A stretch of DNA of 64,000 nt from Desulfosporosinus acidiphilus SJ4 (GCF_000255115.2 NC_018068.1:868001-932000), one strand, 5' to 3'. Positions 44,104 through 54,207 are shown, counted from the first letter of the stretch. Translations and numbers: made by a program. The notes: generated by a model from the sequence alone, not told the origin.

Positions 44104-44601
44104 TTGAATCAGATCGGAGTTATTATGGGCAGCGATTCAGACTACAAAGTGATGGAGGATGCAATCAAGATCCTGAGACAATTTGAACTGGATTTTGAAG
44201 TGAAGATTTCGTCAGCTCATAGAACCTTGGAGCGAACTCTTGACTGGGTCAAAGGCTTTGAGAATCAAGGAGGCAGACTAATTATTGCGGGAGCGGGTTT
44301 AGCAGCCCATTTGCCTGGAGTTATAGCGGGGGCAACGACACTGCCAGTAATCGGTGTCCCCATGAACAGCGGCCCCTTGAATGGCGTCGATGCTCTCTAT
44401 GCTATTGTGCAAATGCCTCCCGGAATACCTGTAGCCACCGTTGGGATTGGCGCTGCCCGTAACGCTGCCTTGCTTGCTGTACAAATTTTAGCTGCAGGGG
44501 ATGATGCCTTGCGAAGGAAGATAAAAAACTACCGAGCCAAAATGGCAGAGGATATTGCTGCTAAGGATGAGGCCTTGCAAAAGAAACTAAACGAAGATTG
44601 A
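44104..44601 (+). CDS. purE: N5-carboxyaminoimidazole ribonucleotide mutase PurE
   Basis: Purine pathway enzyme of 165 residues. Features: VIMGSDSDYKVM, SSAHRTLERT, IAGAGLAAHLPGVIAGATT, VIGVPMNSGPLNGVDAL and IVQMPPGIPVATVGIG, typical of class I PurE. The usual partner PurK is not in this operon. TTG start 44104 after GAGGGG. First gene of the pur operon. Confidence 0.94.
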   Translation: MNQIGVIMGSDSDYKVMEDAIKILRQFELDFEVKISSAHRTLERTLDWVKGFENQGGRLIIAGAGLAAHLPGVIAGATTLPVIGVPMNSGPLNGVDALYAIVQMPPGIPVATVGIGAARNAALLAVQILAAGDDALRRKIKNYRAKMAEDIAAKDEALQKKLNED

Positions 44602-44630
44602 AAGTTAGGAAATAGAAAGGAGATTCTGCT

Positions 44631-45926
44631 TTGATTGACAGGTACACACTTCCTGAGATGGGAGAAATCTGGACAGACGAACACCGGCTTTCTCTGTGGT
44701 TGAAAATTGAAATTGCTGCCTGCGAAGGTTGGGCAAAACTTGGCAAGATTCCTAAGGAAGCCGTTGAGGTGATCAGAGAGCGGGCATCTTTCACTTGGGA
44801 ACGGGTTCAAGCTTTGGAAGAAGTAACACAGCATGATGTTTTAGCGTTTTTAACCAACGTTGCTGAGAATGTGGGCGATGAAGCCAAGTATATTCATCTG
44901 GGCTTAACTTCATCGGATGTTCTCGATACGGCTTTGTCTTTGCAAATGGTTGAAGCAACGGATTTGCTGTTAGCTAAGATGGAGGCCTTGGAGGCGGTTC
45001 TCCGCCGCAGGGCAATAGAACACCGGGATACTTTGATGATGGGACGTACTCATGGAATCCATGCTGAACCTATTACCTTGGGTTTGAAATTTGCCCTCTG
45101 GTACGATGAGATCAGACGCCAGAAAAGACGCCTCGATATTGCCCGCGAAGAAGTGCGGGTGGGAAAAATTTCGGGAGCGGTGGGGACTTTTGCTAATGTA
45201 GATCCCCAAGTGGAAGCCCATGTCTGTCAATCCCTTAACTTGAAACCAGCCTTGATTTCCACCCAAATTCTCCAGCGTGACCGCCACGCTTACTTTATGA
45301 CGACTCTGGCGGGGATAGCCAGTTCCCTCGACAAAATGGCTACCGAAATCCGCAATTTACAGAGAACGGATGTTCACGAAGTTGAAGAAGCCTTCGGCAA
45401 GGGCCAAAAAGGGTCTTCAGCCATGCCGCACAAAAAAAATCCAATCACTCCGGAAAGGATTTGCGGTATGGCCAGGGTTGTACGAGCAAATGCTCAAGTG
45501 GCTTTAGAAAATGTAGCCTTATGGCATGAACGGGATATCTCCCATTCGTCGGCTGAACGGATGATATTACCGGACAGTACTTTGGCCTTATATTATATGC
45601 TTCATAAAATGGTTCAACTCATTGATCGCTTGCAAGTTTTCCCTGAGCAGATGAAGTTCAATATAGACAAAGGCTTGGGATTGATTTTTTCTCAACGGGT
45701 GATGCTGGCCTTAGTGGAAAAGGGCGTAAGCCGCGAAAATGCCTATGCTATGGTGCAGCGCAATGCTATGGAGGCTTGGAACACCAAAGAACAATTTAAA
45801 AACTTAATCAGTCGGGATTCGGCAATTCGCAAATATTTAGATGAAGAACTTATTAATAACCTATTCGACTATGACTATCACACAAAACATGTTGGGGACA
45901 TTTTTGAACGATTAGGGCTAGTTTAG
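44631..45926 (+). CDS. purB: Adenylosuccinate lyase PurB
   Basis: Fumarase-superfamily lyase of 431 residues acting at SAICAR and adenylosuccinate. Signature loop KGSSAMPHKKNPITPERICG; catalytic His regions MMGRTHGIHAEPITLG and TQHDVLAF; LTSSDVLDTALSLQ. TTG start 44631 with AAAGGAG upstream. Placed second in the operon as in Bacillus. Confidence 0.96.
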   Translation: MIDRYTLPEMGEIWTDEHRLSLWLKIEIAACEGWAKLGKIPKEAVEVIRERASFTWERVQALEEVTQHDVLAFLTNVAENVGDEAKYIHLGLTSSDVLDTALSLQMVEATDLLLAKMEALEAVLRRRAIEHRDTLMMGRTHGIHAEPITLGLKFALWYDEIRRQKRRLDIAREEVRVGKISGAVGTFANVDPQVEAHVCQSLNLKPALISTQILQRDRHAYFMTTLAGIASSLDKMATEIRNLQRTDVHEVEEAFGKGQKGSSAMPHKKNPITPERICGMARVVRANAQVALENVALWHERDISHSSAERMILPDSTLALYYMLHKMVQLIDRLQVFPEQMKFNIDKGLGLIFSQRVMLALVEKGVSRENAYAMVQRNAMEAWNTKEQFKNLISRDSAIRKYLDEELINNLFDYDYHTKHVGDIFERLGLV

Positions 45927-46123
45927 GAACCTAGGAATCTAGGAATCTAAGAGCCTAAGAATCTAAGAGTTTAATAAGGACCCAGGTATCCTATGACTTA
46001 ACGAACTTATACCTAAAACCATGCATTTTAAAACTATAACATATCGAAGTAGAGCAAGTTGAGAAAAGGGTCAACTTGTAATGCCCGGCAAAAAAAATTG
46101 ATCGATGGAAAGGGGTAATAACG
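45927..46123. repeat. purB-purC spacer with degenerate 9-10-bp tandem repeats
   Basis: From 45927 the sequence repeats CTAGGAATCTAGGAATCTAA, then AGCCTAAGAATCTAAGAGTT. No terminator is visible, so transcription can continue to purC. Confidence 0.6.
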
Positions 46124-46843
46124 ATGGAAAAATTAGAACTAAAGTATGAGGGAAAAGCTAAGAAAGTCTATGCAACGGATGAAAAGAATTATTATTGGGT
46201 GGCGTATAAGGATGATGCCACAGCGTTTAACGGCGAGAAGAAAGGACAGATTGCTGATAAAGGAGAGGTTAATAACCAACTTTCAGCACTTTTCTTTACG
46301 GAAATTGAAAAAGCGGGAATCCCTACTCACTTTGTTCGCCTGCTAGGGCAGCGGGATATGCTGGTGCGGAAATTGGATATGATTCCCCTGGAAGTTGTTG
46401 TTCGTAATATTGTGGCAGGGAGCTTGTCCAAACGTCTCGGTGTAGAAGAAGGGTTTATTCTCTCCCAGCCTGTCGTGGAATTATATTATAAAGATGACGC
46501 TTTAGGTGATCCCATGGTCAATGAATCACATGTTGCTGCCATGGGATGGGCCAAGCTCGAGATTGCTAAGGAGATACAAGTCATGGGACTGAAGGTCAAT
46601 GAAATTCTGCGCAATATTCTTGCCAAAGCGGGCATTGACTTAATTGATTTTAAATTGGAATTTGGTATTGACAATGGCAAAGTGATTTTGGGTGATGAAA
46701 TATCTCCGGATACATGCCGCTATTGGGACATCAAAACTCGGGAAAAGCTGGATAAAGACCGTTTTCGCCGAGATCTGGGTCAAGTTGAAGAAGCTTATCA
46801 GGAAGTATTTCGAAGGGTCAAAGAGGTCTTGGCAGGACAATAA
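46124..46843 (+). CDS. purC: SAICAR synthetase PurC
   Basis: ATP-dependent ligase of 239 residues joining CAIR and aspartate. Motifs: [69 protein letters not shown] and [17 protein letters not shown] 46124 follows GAAAGGGG. Confidence 0.96.
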   Translation: MEKLELKYEGKAKKVYATDEKNYYWVAYKDDATAFNGEKKGQIADKGEVNNQLSALFFTEIEKAGIPTHFVRLLGQRDMLVRKLDMIPLEVVVRNIVAGSLSKRLGVEEGFILSQPVVELYYKDDALGDPMVNESHVAAMGWAKLEIAKEIQVMGLKVNEILRNILAKAGIDLIDFKLEFGIDNGKVILGDEISPDTCRYWDIKTREKLDKDRFRRDLGQVEEAYQEVFRRVKEVLAGQ

Positions 46844-46867
46844 GCATTCTGTTTGTTGGGGAGGACG

Positions 46868-46915
46868 GCGAAAAATCTCTTAATCTGCATCTGAGATTTA
46901 TGGTTTTTCGCTTTG
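46868..46915 (+). promoter_or_regulatory. Intercistronic hairpin between purC and purF
   Basis: GCGAAAAATCTC pairs with GAGATTTATGGTTTTTCGC. No T run follows, so it may be an RNA processing or stability element rather than a terminator. Confidence 0.5.
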
Positions 46916-46941
46916 TCTCACTATTTTAAGGGGGGACAAAA

Positions 46942-48342
46942 TTGTTCGATTTAAGCCTGGACAAACCACATGAGGAATGTGGCGTCTTTGGGATCTATGC
47001 TCCCAATCAAGAGGTGGCTCGCTTAACCTATTATGGACTCTATGCTCTTCAGCATCGCGGGCAGGAAAGCGCCGGGATCGCTGTTTCTGACGGACATTCG
47101 ATTGAAATTCATAAAGGAATGGGTCTTGTCTCGGAAGTGTTTTCTAACCACATTGTTAAGAATCTACACGGGAAAATGGCTATTGGACATGTTCGTTACT
47201 CAACAACAGGTTCTAGTTTATTGGCTAATGCCCAACCCCTTGTTGTGCACTATCAAAAGGGAATGATGGCCTTAGCGCACAATGGAAATTTAACCAATGC
47301 CAGAGAATTGAGGGAAGAATTAGGTGTGAACGGGGCCGTCTTTCAAACAACGACAGACAGTGAAGTTATTATTAACCTCATTACCCGCTACCGCCGGGAT
47401 TCTCTCGAGGATGCCATTGTCAAGACCATGATGGATTTGCGCGGGGCTTATGCCGTAGTAATTTTAGCAGAGGATAAACTTTTTGGTTTAAGAGACCCCC
47501 ATGGGGTCAGACCTCTTTGCATCGGAAAAAAAGGCGAAAGATATTGTCTGGCCTCAGAGAGCTGTGCCCTTGATACCATAGGTGCTGAGTTCATCCGGGA
47601 TTTAGAGCCTGGAGAAATTGTCATTATTGATGAGGAAGGCTTGCACTCCCGTCGGGGGTTGTCTAAGAATAAGAATGCTTCCTGTGCCTTTGAATATATC
47701 TACTTTGCCCGTCCGGACAGCACCATAGACCAGATAAATGTTTCGGAAAGCCGCTGGAAAATGGGGGTTGAATTAGCCCGTGAATGTCCCATCGACGCTG
47801 ATCTTGTGATTGCAGTTCCGGATTCAGGAACCGCATCGGCTTTGGGATATGCCACAACTCTGGGATTGCCCTTTGGGGAGGGTCTGATCAAAAATCGTTA
47901 TGTCGGGAGAACATTTATTCAACCGACTCAGGAAATGAGAGAAGCGGGCGTTCGTTTGAAACTGAATGCGAATACGAGCGTTCTTAAGGATAAACGAATC
48001 GTTATGATTGATGATTCCATTGTGCGTGGGACCACGAGTTCAAAACTAGTGGCTATGGTGAGAAAAGCAGGAGCTAAAGAAGTTCATTTTCTAATAAGTT
48101 CGCCTCCGGTGGCTTATCCATGTTATTATGGAATAGACACGGCTGAACGGGAAAAGCTGATCGCCAATCGCTTAGATAGAGACGGAATACGACAGTATAT
48201 TGGAGCGGATTCCTTGCATTATATCTCAGAAGAAGGATTGCTGAGAGCCCTTGGAACGGAGAAGGTGTGCCTGGCCTGTTTTAATGGCGCTTACCCTATT
48301 CCTGTTTCAAACCTGAACCGGGGGAAAAACTCTTGTGGTTGA
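46942..48342 (+). CDS. purF: Amidophosphoribosyltransferase PurF
   Basis: Committed step of purine synthesis (PRPP + glutamine to phosphoribosylamine), 466 residues. A short propeptide precedes the catalytic Cys13 in HEECGVFGIY. Four Cys expected for the Bacillus-type [4Fe-4S] cluster are visible in NASCAFEYIYFA, VAYPCYYGID and VCLACFNGAYP. The PRPP loop is IVMIDDSIVRGTTSSKL. TTG start 46942 after AAGGGGGG. purF comes directly after purC here: no purS, purQ or purL. Confidence 0.96.
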   Translation: MFDLSLDKPHEECGVFGIYAPNQEVARLTYYGLYALQHRGQESAGIAVSDGHSIEIHKGMGLVSEVFSNHIVKNLHGKMAIGHVRYSTTGSSLLANAQPLVVHYQKGMMALAHNGNLTNARELREELGVNGAVFQTTTDSEVIINLITRYRRDSLEDAIVKTMMDLRGAYAVVILAEDKLFGLRDPHGVRPLCIGKKGERYCLASESCALDTIGAEFIRDLEPGEIVIIDEEGLHSRRGLSKNKNASCAFEYIYFARPDSTIDQINVSESRWKMGVELARECPIDADLVIAVPDSGTASALGYATTLGLPFGEGLIKNRYVGRTFIQPTQEMREAGVRLKLNANTSVLKDKRIVMIDDSIVRGTTSSKLVAMVRKAGAKEVHFLISSPPVAYPCYYGIDTAEREKLIANRLDRDGIRQYIGADSLHYISEEGLLRALGTEKVCLACFNGAYPIPVSNLNRGKNSCG

Positions 48343-48375
48343 AAACGATTGACGAAACGTAGGGAGGAATCAAAG

Positions 48376-49389
48376 GTGGGATACTCTTACCGAGATGCTG
48401 GTGTTGATATACAAGCTGGAAATGATGCCGTCGAATCTATAAAACCGGCTGTTGCACGAACGCTTCGTCCGGAAGTGTTAGGTGGGCTTGGCGGATTTGG
48501 AGGGCTCTTTAAACTGAATTTGGAAAAGTATCCGGATCCCGTTCTTGTATCAGGAACCGATGGCGTGGGGACTAAGCTCCGCCTCGCCTTTCAAATGAAC
48601 CGTCATGATACCATAGGGCAAGACGCAGTCGCTATGTGTGTTAATGATATCCTGGTACAAGGTGCGGAGCCGCTGTTTTTCCTCGATTATCTTGCTGTAG
48701 GAAAGGTCTTACCCGCCAGAGTGGCTGAAGTCGTCGGCGGGGTTGCCAGGGCTTGTGAAATGGCCGGCTGCGCCTTAATCGGAGGAGAGACGGCAGAGAT
48801 GCCGGGCTTCTATGCTGAGAATGAATATGATATTGCAGGATTCTCAGTGGGGGTCGTTAACCGTGATCAATTGATCGACGGTTCGACTATTCAAGCCGGG
48901 GATGTCCTCATTGGCTTGCCTTCTAACGGACTGCACAGCAATGGCTATTCTTTAGCAAGAAAACTATTTGAGAGCTATTCTTTGGAAGAAGTTTTGCCCG
49001 AGCTGGGAGAACCTTTAGGTGAGACACTGCTAAGACCTACGCGAATTTATGTCAAGACAATTTTGTCACTCCTTTCCGAGAAGAAAATTAAAGGGATGGT
49101 ACATATTACGGGGGGAGGACTCACGGAGAATATTCCCAGGATCTTACCCTCCGGTCTAGGGGTTAAGATCGATCCGACGTCTTGGCAGCGACCCGCAATA
49201 TTCGATTTGCTGCAACGCATAGGGGATGTTGCTTGGCCTGAGATGTATCGAACGTTCAACATGGGTATCGGATTTGTGATTATTGTCAGCAGTAACGATG
49301 AAGAGACGATACGTCAGAGACTGGCTGAGATGGGTGAATTGAGCTATGTTATTGGGTATGTTGCTCCAGGAGTAGGTGTTACTTATTGA
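48376..49389 (+). CDS. purM: Phosphoribosylformylglycinamidine cyclo-ligase PurM
   Basis: AIR synthetase of about 337 residues. Motifs: [65 protein letters not shown] and [17 protein letters not shown] chose GTG 48376 because GGGAGGA precedes it; the frame reaches TTG 48349, which has no ribosome site. Overlaps purN by 4 bases. Confidence 0.95.
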   Translation: MGYSYRDAGVDIQAGNDAVESIKPAVARTLRPEVLGGLGGFGGLFKLNLEKYPDPVLVSGTDGVGTKLRLAFQMNRHDTIGQDAVAMCVNDILVQGAEPLFFLDYLAVGKVLPARVAEVVGGVARACEMAGCALIGGETAEMPGFYAENEYDIAGFSVGVVNRDQLIDGSTIQAGDVLIGLPSNGLHSNGYSLARKLFESYSLEEVLPELGEPLGETLLRPTRIYVKTILSLLSEKKIKGMVHITGGGLTENIPRILPSGLGVKIDPTSWQRPAIFDLLQRIGDVAWPEMYRTFNMGIGFVIIVSSNDEETIRQRLAEMGELSYVIGYVAPGVGVTY

Positions 49390-49982
49390 GAACCGCGGTG
49401 TTAGCTTCCGGGAGAGGGAGCAATCTTAAGGCATTGCTTGAGGCTCAGAAAAGGGGAGAGCTGCCGATTAAGATTGTTGCTGTGGGTTCAGATCAACCCA
49501 AGGCCGCAGCCCTCGAATTGGCGAAGGACAATGGAATTCCAACTCAGGTTTTTGCTCCAGCCGATTATCCAAACCGTCAAGCTCAAGATGAGGAACTCTT
49601 AATCTGGTTGAAAGAAAACCAAGTTGAGCTGCTGCTTTTAGCAGGCTATATGCGGGTTTTAGGCCCTCAGTTTATTCGACAGGCTAATATTCCAGTCTTA
49701 AATATTCATCCGTCATTGCTTCCTGCCTTTCCGGGACTCCATGCCCAGCGGCAGGCTTTGGACTATGGTGTCAAGGTCAGTGGTTGTACGGTACATTTCG
49801 TTGATGAGGGTTTAGACAGCGGACCGATTATATTGCAGGAGGCAGTGCCTGTTTTGGCAGAGGATACAGAAGACAGTTTAGCGCAAAGGATATTAGAAGC
49901 AGAACATCGTCTCTACCCGGAGGCTGTCCGTCTCTTAGCTTCCGGATGCGTAAAAAGAGTAGGGCGCCGGGTTCGGATATAG
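49386..49982 (+). CDS. purN: Phosphoribosylglycinamide formyltransferase PurN
   Basis: 10-formyl-THF-dependent GAR transformylase of 198 residues. Motifs: [44 protein letters not shown] (catalytic Asn/His) and [18 protein letters not shown] (catalytic Asp). TTG start overlaps the purM stop. Confidence 0.95.
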   Translation: MRTAVLASGRGSNLKALLEAQKRGELPIKIVAVGSDQPKAAALELAKDNGIPTQVFAPADYPNRQAQDEELLIWLKENQVELLLLAGYMRVLGPQFIRQANIPVLNIHPSLLPAFPGLHAQRQALDYGVKVSGCTVHFVDEGLDSGPIILQEAVPVLAEDTEDSLAQRILEAEHRLYPEAVRLLASGCVKRVGRRVRI

Positions 49983-49999
49983 TAACTGGAGGGTTTAGA

Positions 50000-51541
50000 A
50001 TGAAGCGAAGAGCCATTATCAGCGTATCGGACAAGACAGGAATTGTTGCTTTTGCTCAAGGACTTGCAGAGCTGGGATTTGAACTCATTTCCACGGGGGG
50101 GACTTTTAAAGTCCTGGAAGAAGCCAACATCCCCGTCAAATATGTCAGCGAGGTTACAGGATTTCCTGAAGTTTTAGGCGGTAGGGTGAAGACCCTCCAT
50201 CCTTTGATTCATGGGGGAATTCTGGCTCGAGATATTGCAGAGCATCGTGAGGAAATGGAGCAAAATGGAATCGGTTTTATTGATTTAGTTGTGGTGAATC
50301 TCTATCCATTTCGAGAAACAATCTCTAAATCAGGAGTTAGTTTTGAGGAGGCCATCGAAAACATTGATGTAGGAGGACCGACTATGGTTCGGGCCGCTGC
50401 TAAAAATCACGGCAGGGTTACCGTACTCGTTAATCCCAAATCCTATGAAGAAATATTAAATGTTTTACGGGAAAATGGAACTGTTTCAGCCGGTATGCGC
50501 AAAAGATTAGCTGCAGAGGCCTTCGCTCATACGGCAGAATATGATCGTCTGATTGCCAGTTATTTAGAACGGCAGCTTGAACCCGTCGGTGGTTTTCCCA
50601 GAACGCTGCGCCTTACCGCCCGCAAAGTTCAAGAATTGAGATATGGAGAAAATCCTCAGCAAAAGGCCGCTTTTTATATAAATTCTGAGGCTGCTCCCGG
50701 CAGTTTGGCAAGAGGTGAACAGCTTCAAGGGAAAGAGCTTTCCTACAACAATTGGGTGGATATGGATGCTGCCTGGAAAATTGCCCGGGAGTTTGATTCC
50801 TGTGCTGCGGCGATTATCAAACATACCAATCCCTGCGGTGTAGCCTTGGGAAGCACCCCCTTGGAAGCCTATCAAAGTGCTTTGGCTTCGGATCCGGTTT
50901 CTGCTTATGGCGGAATTATCGCTTTAAACCGGGTCATGGACGGAACCTGTGCCGAGGCAATTAAGCAAAGCTTCTATGAAGTGATCGTGGCACCGGATTT
51001 TAGTCCTGAGGCACGGGAAATTTTAAGCGCTAAAGCCAATCTCCGTCTTTTTGCAGTTGGCAGGGGGGAAAATGAAGTAAATTCTCGCTGGATGTTGAAA
51101 AGTATTGACGGAGGGTATCTGGTCCAGGAAGTGGATCGGGGAACAACTCATGTTGATGAATGGGAATTCATAACCCAGCAAAAGCCAACAGAAGAAGATT
51201 TAAAGGCACTCGATTTTGCTTGGCGTGTTGTCAAACATGTTAAGTCAAATGCCATCGTTGTAACAGATTATCGTCAGACCTTAGGTGTTGGAGCCGGACA
51301 AATGAATCGGGTAGGCTCGGCTAAGATTGCTATAGATCAAGCGGGTGAAAAAGTAAAAGGCGCCTATTTAGCCTCGGATGCCTTCTTTCCCTTTCCGGAT
51401 TCCATTGAAGCTGCTGCCCAAGCAGGGATACGGGCGATTGTTCAACCCGGAGGATCTATTCATGATGCCGAAGTCATTGAAGCGGCGAATCGTTTAAATA
51501 TCATTATGGTCTTTACGCATCGCAGACATTTTCAACATTAG
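50000..51541 (+). CDS. purH: Bifunctional AICAR transformylase / IMP cyclohydrolase PurH
   Basis: Last two steps to IMP; 513 residues. The N-terminal cyclohydrolase has ISVSDKTGIVAFAQGLAELG, ISTGGTFKVLEE and GGRVKTLHPLIHGGIL. The C-terminal transformylase has LRYGENPQQKAAFY, IKHTNPCGVALG, SDPVSAYGGIIALN, GVGAGQMNRVGSAKIA and SDAFFPFPDSIEAAAQAGI. ATG 50000 follows CTGGAGGGTTTAGA. Confidence 0.96.
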   Translation: MKRRAIISVSDKTGIVAFAQGLAELGFELISTGGTFKVLEEANIPVKYVSEVTGFPEVLGGRVKTLHPLIHGGILARDIAEHREEMEQNGIGFIDLVVVNLYPFRETISKSGVSFEEAIENIDVGGPTMVRAAAKNHGRVTVLVNPKSYEEILNVLRENGTVSAGMRKRLAAEAFAHTAEYDRLIASYLERQLEPVGGFPRTLRLTARKVQELRYGENPQQKAAFYINSEAAPGSLARGEQLQGKELSYNNWVDMDAAWKIAREFDSCAAAIIKHTNPCGVALGSTPLEAYQSALASDPVSAYGGIIALNRVMDGTCAEAIKQSFYEVIVAPDFSPEAREILSAKANLRLFAVGRGENEVNSRWMLKSIDGGYLVQEVDRGTTHVDEWEFITQQKPTEEDLKALDFAWRVVKHVKSNAIVVTDYRQTLGVGAGQMNRVGSAKIAIDQAGEKVKGAYLASDAFFPFPDSIEAAAQAGIRAIVQPGGSIHDAEVIEAANRLNIIMVFTHRRHFQH

Positions 51542-51579
51542 TTTTCTAAAAGGTTACTTTTGGGTGACGGGGTGAAAAC

Positions 51580-52848
51580 ATGAAAAAACTTCGAGTATTA
51601 GTTATTGGAAACGGTGGGCGAGAACACGCTCTAGCCTGGAAGCTTTTCCAGAGCCAGGAGCTGGAACGTCTCTTTGTTGCGCCCGGAAATGCCGGGACAG
51701 AACCTTGGAATGTTCCTGTTTCGGCTCAAGACATACCGGCCCTAGTGGAGTTCGCTTTGAAAGAATCCATTGACTTGACTCTGGTTGGTCCGGAAGATCC
51801 TCTGAGTTTAGGAATCGTTGATGCTTTCCGAGAGGCAGGCTTGCGAATTTTTGGGCCCACTAAGGCTGCTGCTCAGCTTGAGGGCAGTAAATCCTTTGCC
51901 AAAACGATTATGGAACAGGCAAACGTTCCCACCGCCAAGTGGGAAGTTTTCGATGAGGCGGATCAGGCAAAAAGGTACATTAAGACCCTTGGTGCCCCAT
52001 GTGTTTTAAAAGCGGACGGCTTAGCGGCAGGAAAAGGTGTCATCGTTGCCATGGATTTGGAGACTGCCCTCCAGGCTGTCGATGAGATCATGGATGGAAG
52101 CTTTGGAGCAGCAGGAAAGAAACTTTTGGTTGAGGAATTTCTCGAAGGACCAGAAGTCAGTTTGCTCTGTTTTGCAGACGGCAATACTGCTTACCCGATG
52201 GTTCCTGTCCAGGATCATAAACGTGCCTTAGACGGCGATCAAGGTCTTAATACCGGAGGAATGGGAACTTACAGCCCACCGCCCTTCTGGACGACAGAGC
52301 TTGAAGAAACGGTGATGAGAGACCTTGTTAATCCAACGTTAAAGGTTATGGCTGAGCTAGGAACCCCATTCCAGGGAGTGCTTTTTCTAGGCCTTATGCT
52401 TACGGAACAAGGTCCGAAGCTCTTGGAATACAATGTTCGCTTCGGAGACCCGGAAACACAGGTGGTTATGAAACGCCTGGAAAGCGATCTTTTACCGGTT
52501 TTATGGGCTTGTACAGAGGGCAGATTGTCTGAAGTCAAGTTGGAGTGGAAAAATGAAGACGCAGTTTGTGTTGTGATGGCTGCCCCTGGTTATCCTGCAA
52601 AGTATCCTAAGGGAATTCCAATCCGCTTGCCGGAGACCAATGACCAGGATTCTGTGATCTTTCATGCGGGTACCATCATGAACCATGGAATACTTGAAAG
52701 TTCCGGCGGTCGCGTTTTAGGAGTTACCGCTGCCGGAAAAACGCTGCAAGAGGCTCGAGAAAAGGCTTATGCCCTTGTGGAAAGCATTGATTTTCCCGAG
52801 GCACATTACCGGCGGGATATCGGCATAAAAGGGTTGAATAATGAGTAG
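51580..52848 (+). CDS. purD: Phosphoribosylamine-glycine ligase PurD
   Basis: ATP-grasp GAR synthetase of 422 residues. Motifs: VLVIGNGGREHALAWKL, VAPGNAGTE, VGPEDPLSLGIVD, VLKADGLAAGKGVIVA, LLVEEFLEGPEVSLLCFADG, HKRALDGDQGLNTGGMGTYS and EYNVRFGDPETQVVM. Last gene of the operon, followed by a terminator. Confidence 0.97.
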   Translation: MKKLRVLVIGNGGREHALAWKLFQSQELERLFVAPGNAGTEPWNVPVSAQDIPALVEFALKESIDLTLVGPEDPLSLGIVDAFREAGLRIFGPTKAAAQLEGSKSFAKTIMEQANVPTAKWEVFDEADQAKRYIKTLGAPCVLKADGLAAGKGVIVAMDLETALQAVDEIMDGSFGAAGKKLLVEEFLEGPEVSLLCFADGNTAYPMVPVQDHKRALDGDQGLNTGGMGTYSPPPFWTTELEETVMRDLVNPTLKVMAELGTPFQGVLFLGLMLTEQGPKLLEYNVRFGDPETQVVMKRLESDLLPVLWACTEGRLSEVKLEWKNEDAVCVVMAAPGYPAKYPKGIPIRLPETNDQDSVIFHAGTIMNHGILESSGGRVLGVTAAGKTLQEAREKAYALVESIDFPEAHYRRDIGIKGLNNE

Positions 52849-52880
52849 AAGATCCAACATCTATAATTAGGTTTTCCATT

Positions 52881-52914
52881 AAATAAACTCAGCGCAAGCT
52901 GAGTTTATTTAATG
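52881..52914 (+). terminator. Terminator of the pur operon
   Basis: AAATAAACTCAGC / GCTGAGTTTATTT with a GCAA tetraloop, 30 bases after purD. Confidence 0.92.
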
Positions 52915-53075
52915 AATAGTAAACTTAAGGTTTAAAAGCAAAATGTTTATCTCTCGCAGATACGTTCGCCTATACTTTTCTATATACCAAGTCTTCATTA
53001 GAGGTTTTTCTGTGACCACTAGGAGCATCCCCCCATATAATATAGGCAAGGTTCGATAAAAAGGGGGGGATGAAG

Positions 53076-53630
53076 GTGTTTCATTATCGAAAACATTTAT
53101 TTTACCCGATCCATGTGGAACGGCAGGATCCTGGATTTGCAAAATTGTTATTGGAACATTACGCCGGACGAAACAGTGAAATTTCCTCAGCTCTTCAGTA
53201 CTTAAATCATCGCTCGAACATGCCTAATCGGTATGTTCGAGATCTACTTGGGCTAATAGCGGCGGAAGAATTAGGACACATGGAATTAATCGCTGCAGCC
53301 ATTACCAAATTAGGCGGACCTCCGCTTACTTGTGTGAATTCTCAAGGCGCCCCTTGGGTTTCAACGTATATTGATCAAAGCACTGATTATATTGCTATGC
53401 TGCAGGTAGATATTCAAGCGGAAACCCGGGCCGCTCTTCTTTATCAGCAACATTTAGAGTCAACCACAGATCCTAATATGAAAAAAATGATCAACTTTCT
53501 CATTACTCGAGAAGGGGTACATAAACGTTTGCTCCAAAAGGCACTAGCGTTAATTCGCGAAAACGGGTCGCCTGAGGAATTCAATGAATTAATTTATGAG
53601 TATAAGATGAGTTTGCAGGTTTTGGAATAA
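53076..53630 (+). CDS. CotJC-like manganese catalase-family protein (copy 1, intact)
   Basis: Di-manganese ferritin-like protein of about 184 residues. Metal ligands are visible as E in EISSALQYLN, E..H in EELGHMELI, E in QAETRAALLYQ and E..H in REGVHKRLL, the pattern of spore-coat CotJC and Mn-catalases. In Bacillus CotJC sits in the spore coat with CotJA/CotJB, which are absent here. The ribosome site AGGGGGG abuts ATG 53070, so GTG 53076 is the better start. Duplicated in part at 58745-59275. Confidence 0.85.
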   Translation: MFHYRKHLFYPIHVERQDPGFAKLLLEHYAGRNSEISSALQYLNHRSNMPNRYVRDLLGLIAAEELGHMELIAAAITKLGGPPLTCVNSQGAPWVSTYIDQSTDYIAMLQVDIQAETRAALLYQQHLESTTDPNMKKMINFLITREGVHKRLLQKALALIRENGSPEEFNELIYEYKMSLQVLE

Positions 53631-53640
53631 AGAGATAACG

Positions 53641-53686
53641 AAAAAGAGTCATTGAACTTCGTGATGAAGTGTCAATGACTCTTTTT
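53641..53686 (+). terminator. Terminator after CotJC-like gene
   Basis: AAAAAGAGTCATTGA and TCAATGACTCTTTTT form a strong stem with a T run. The same hairpin follows the decayed second copy near 59216-59259. Confidence 0.9.
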
Positions 53687-53693
53687 AGGTTGG

Positions 53694-53909
53694 TTGCAGA
53701 TCAAAGCAATTAATCTGACCATAGCCCCAGATCGAGGTAGGCAGTTAATGCTTGGGACACTGAAATATAACGATGGCACAACGGATTGTGCGATCAGCGG
53801 CACGAGTTTTATTATGCCGGCGGCCATCTCACCGTCAGAGTTTGAGCCGGTATCGCCAGGCGATTACAGTGTTAGTATCGGCCCATTGACCGGAGGAATC
53901 TCTATGTAA
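53694..53909 (+). CDS. Hypothetical 71-residue ORF
   Basis: TTG-started ORF directly after the terminator: QIKAINLTIAPDRGRQLMLG, then TLKYNDGTTDCAISGTSFIM and a Pro/Ser-rich end. The residue mix looks coding, but there is no ribosome site and no family recognised. It may be the tail of a decayed gene; it ends where the antitoxin frame begins. Confidence 0.3.
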   Translation: MQIKAINLTIAPDRGRQLMLGTLKYNDGTTDCAISGTSFIMPAAISPSEFEPVSPGDYSVSIGPLTGGISM

Positions 53910-54207
53910 GGCTTGAACCAGGGCTTAAGGAACAGTCAGAATTAGTTTTAGGGCAATTGGGTATTCCAGTGTCGAATGCAGTAACAATATTTTTAAAACA
54001 GGTAGTTATTAAGAGAGGAATTACTTTTTATGTTAAGCTTCCTCCTCTACAACCTATAGCACCTTCAGATTTAACTGAGAATGAGATTGATGAAGAATTG
54101 TAAAAGGATATAATGATTTCATTCAGGGAAATACAAAATCTGCAGAGAAGGTTTTTTCGGATATCCATAGAGATTACGGTTATAACATACAAGATTGTAT
54201 TAACTAA
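53885..54207 (+). pseudogene. Decayed RelB/DinJ-family antitoxin gene
   Basis: Frame reads NLYVRLEPGLKEQSELVLGQ, then LGIPVSNAVTIFLKQVVIKR, ending ENEIDEEL at a stop at 54101-54103. In the next frame the family C-terminus continues: KGYNDFIQGNTKSAEKVFSD and IHRDYGYNIQDCIN, stop 54205-54207. One missing base near 54098 explains the break, and no ATG/GTG/TTG start precedes NLYVRLE. Normally neutralises the RelE-type toxin encoded next. Non-functional as written. Confidence 0.78.

Noticed and set aside
54113-54181. N-terminal extension of the toxin ORF
   Set aside because: It is the antitoxin C-terminus read in another frame; family toxins begin at TYKIVLTKQA.
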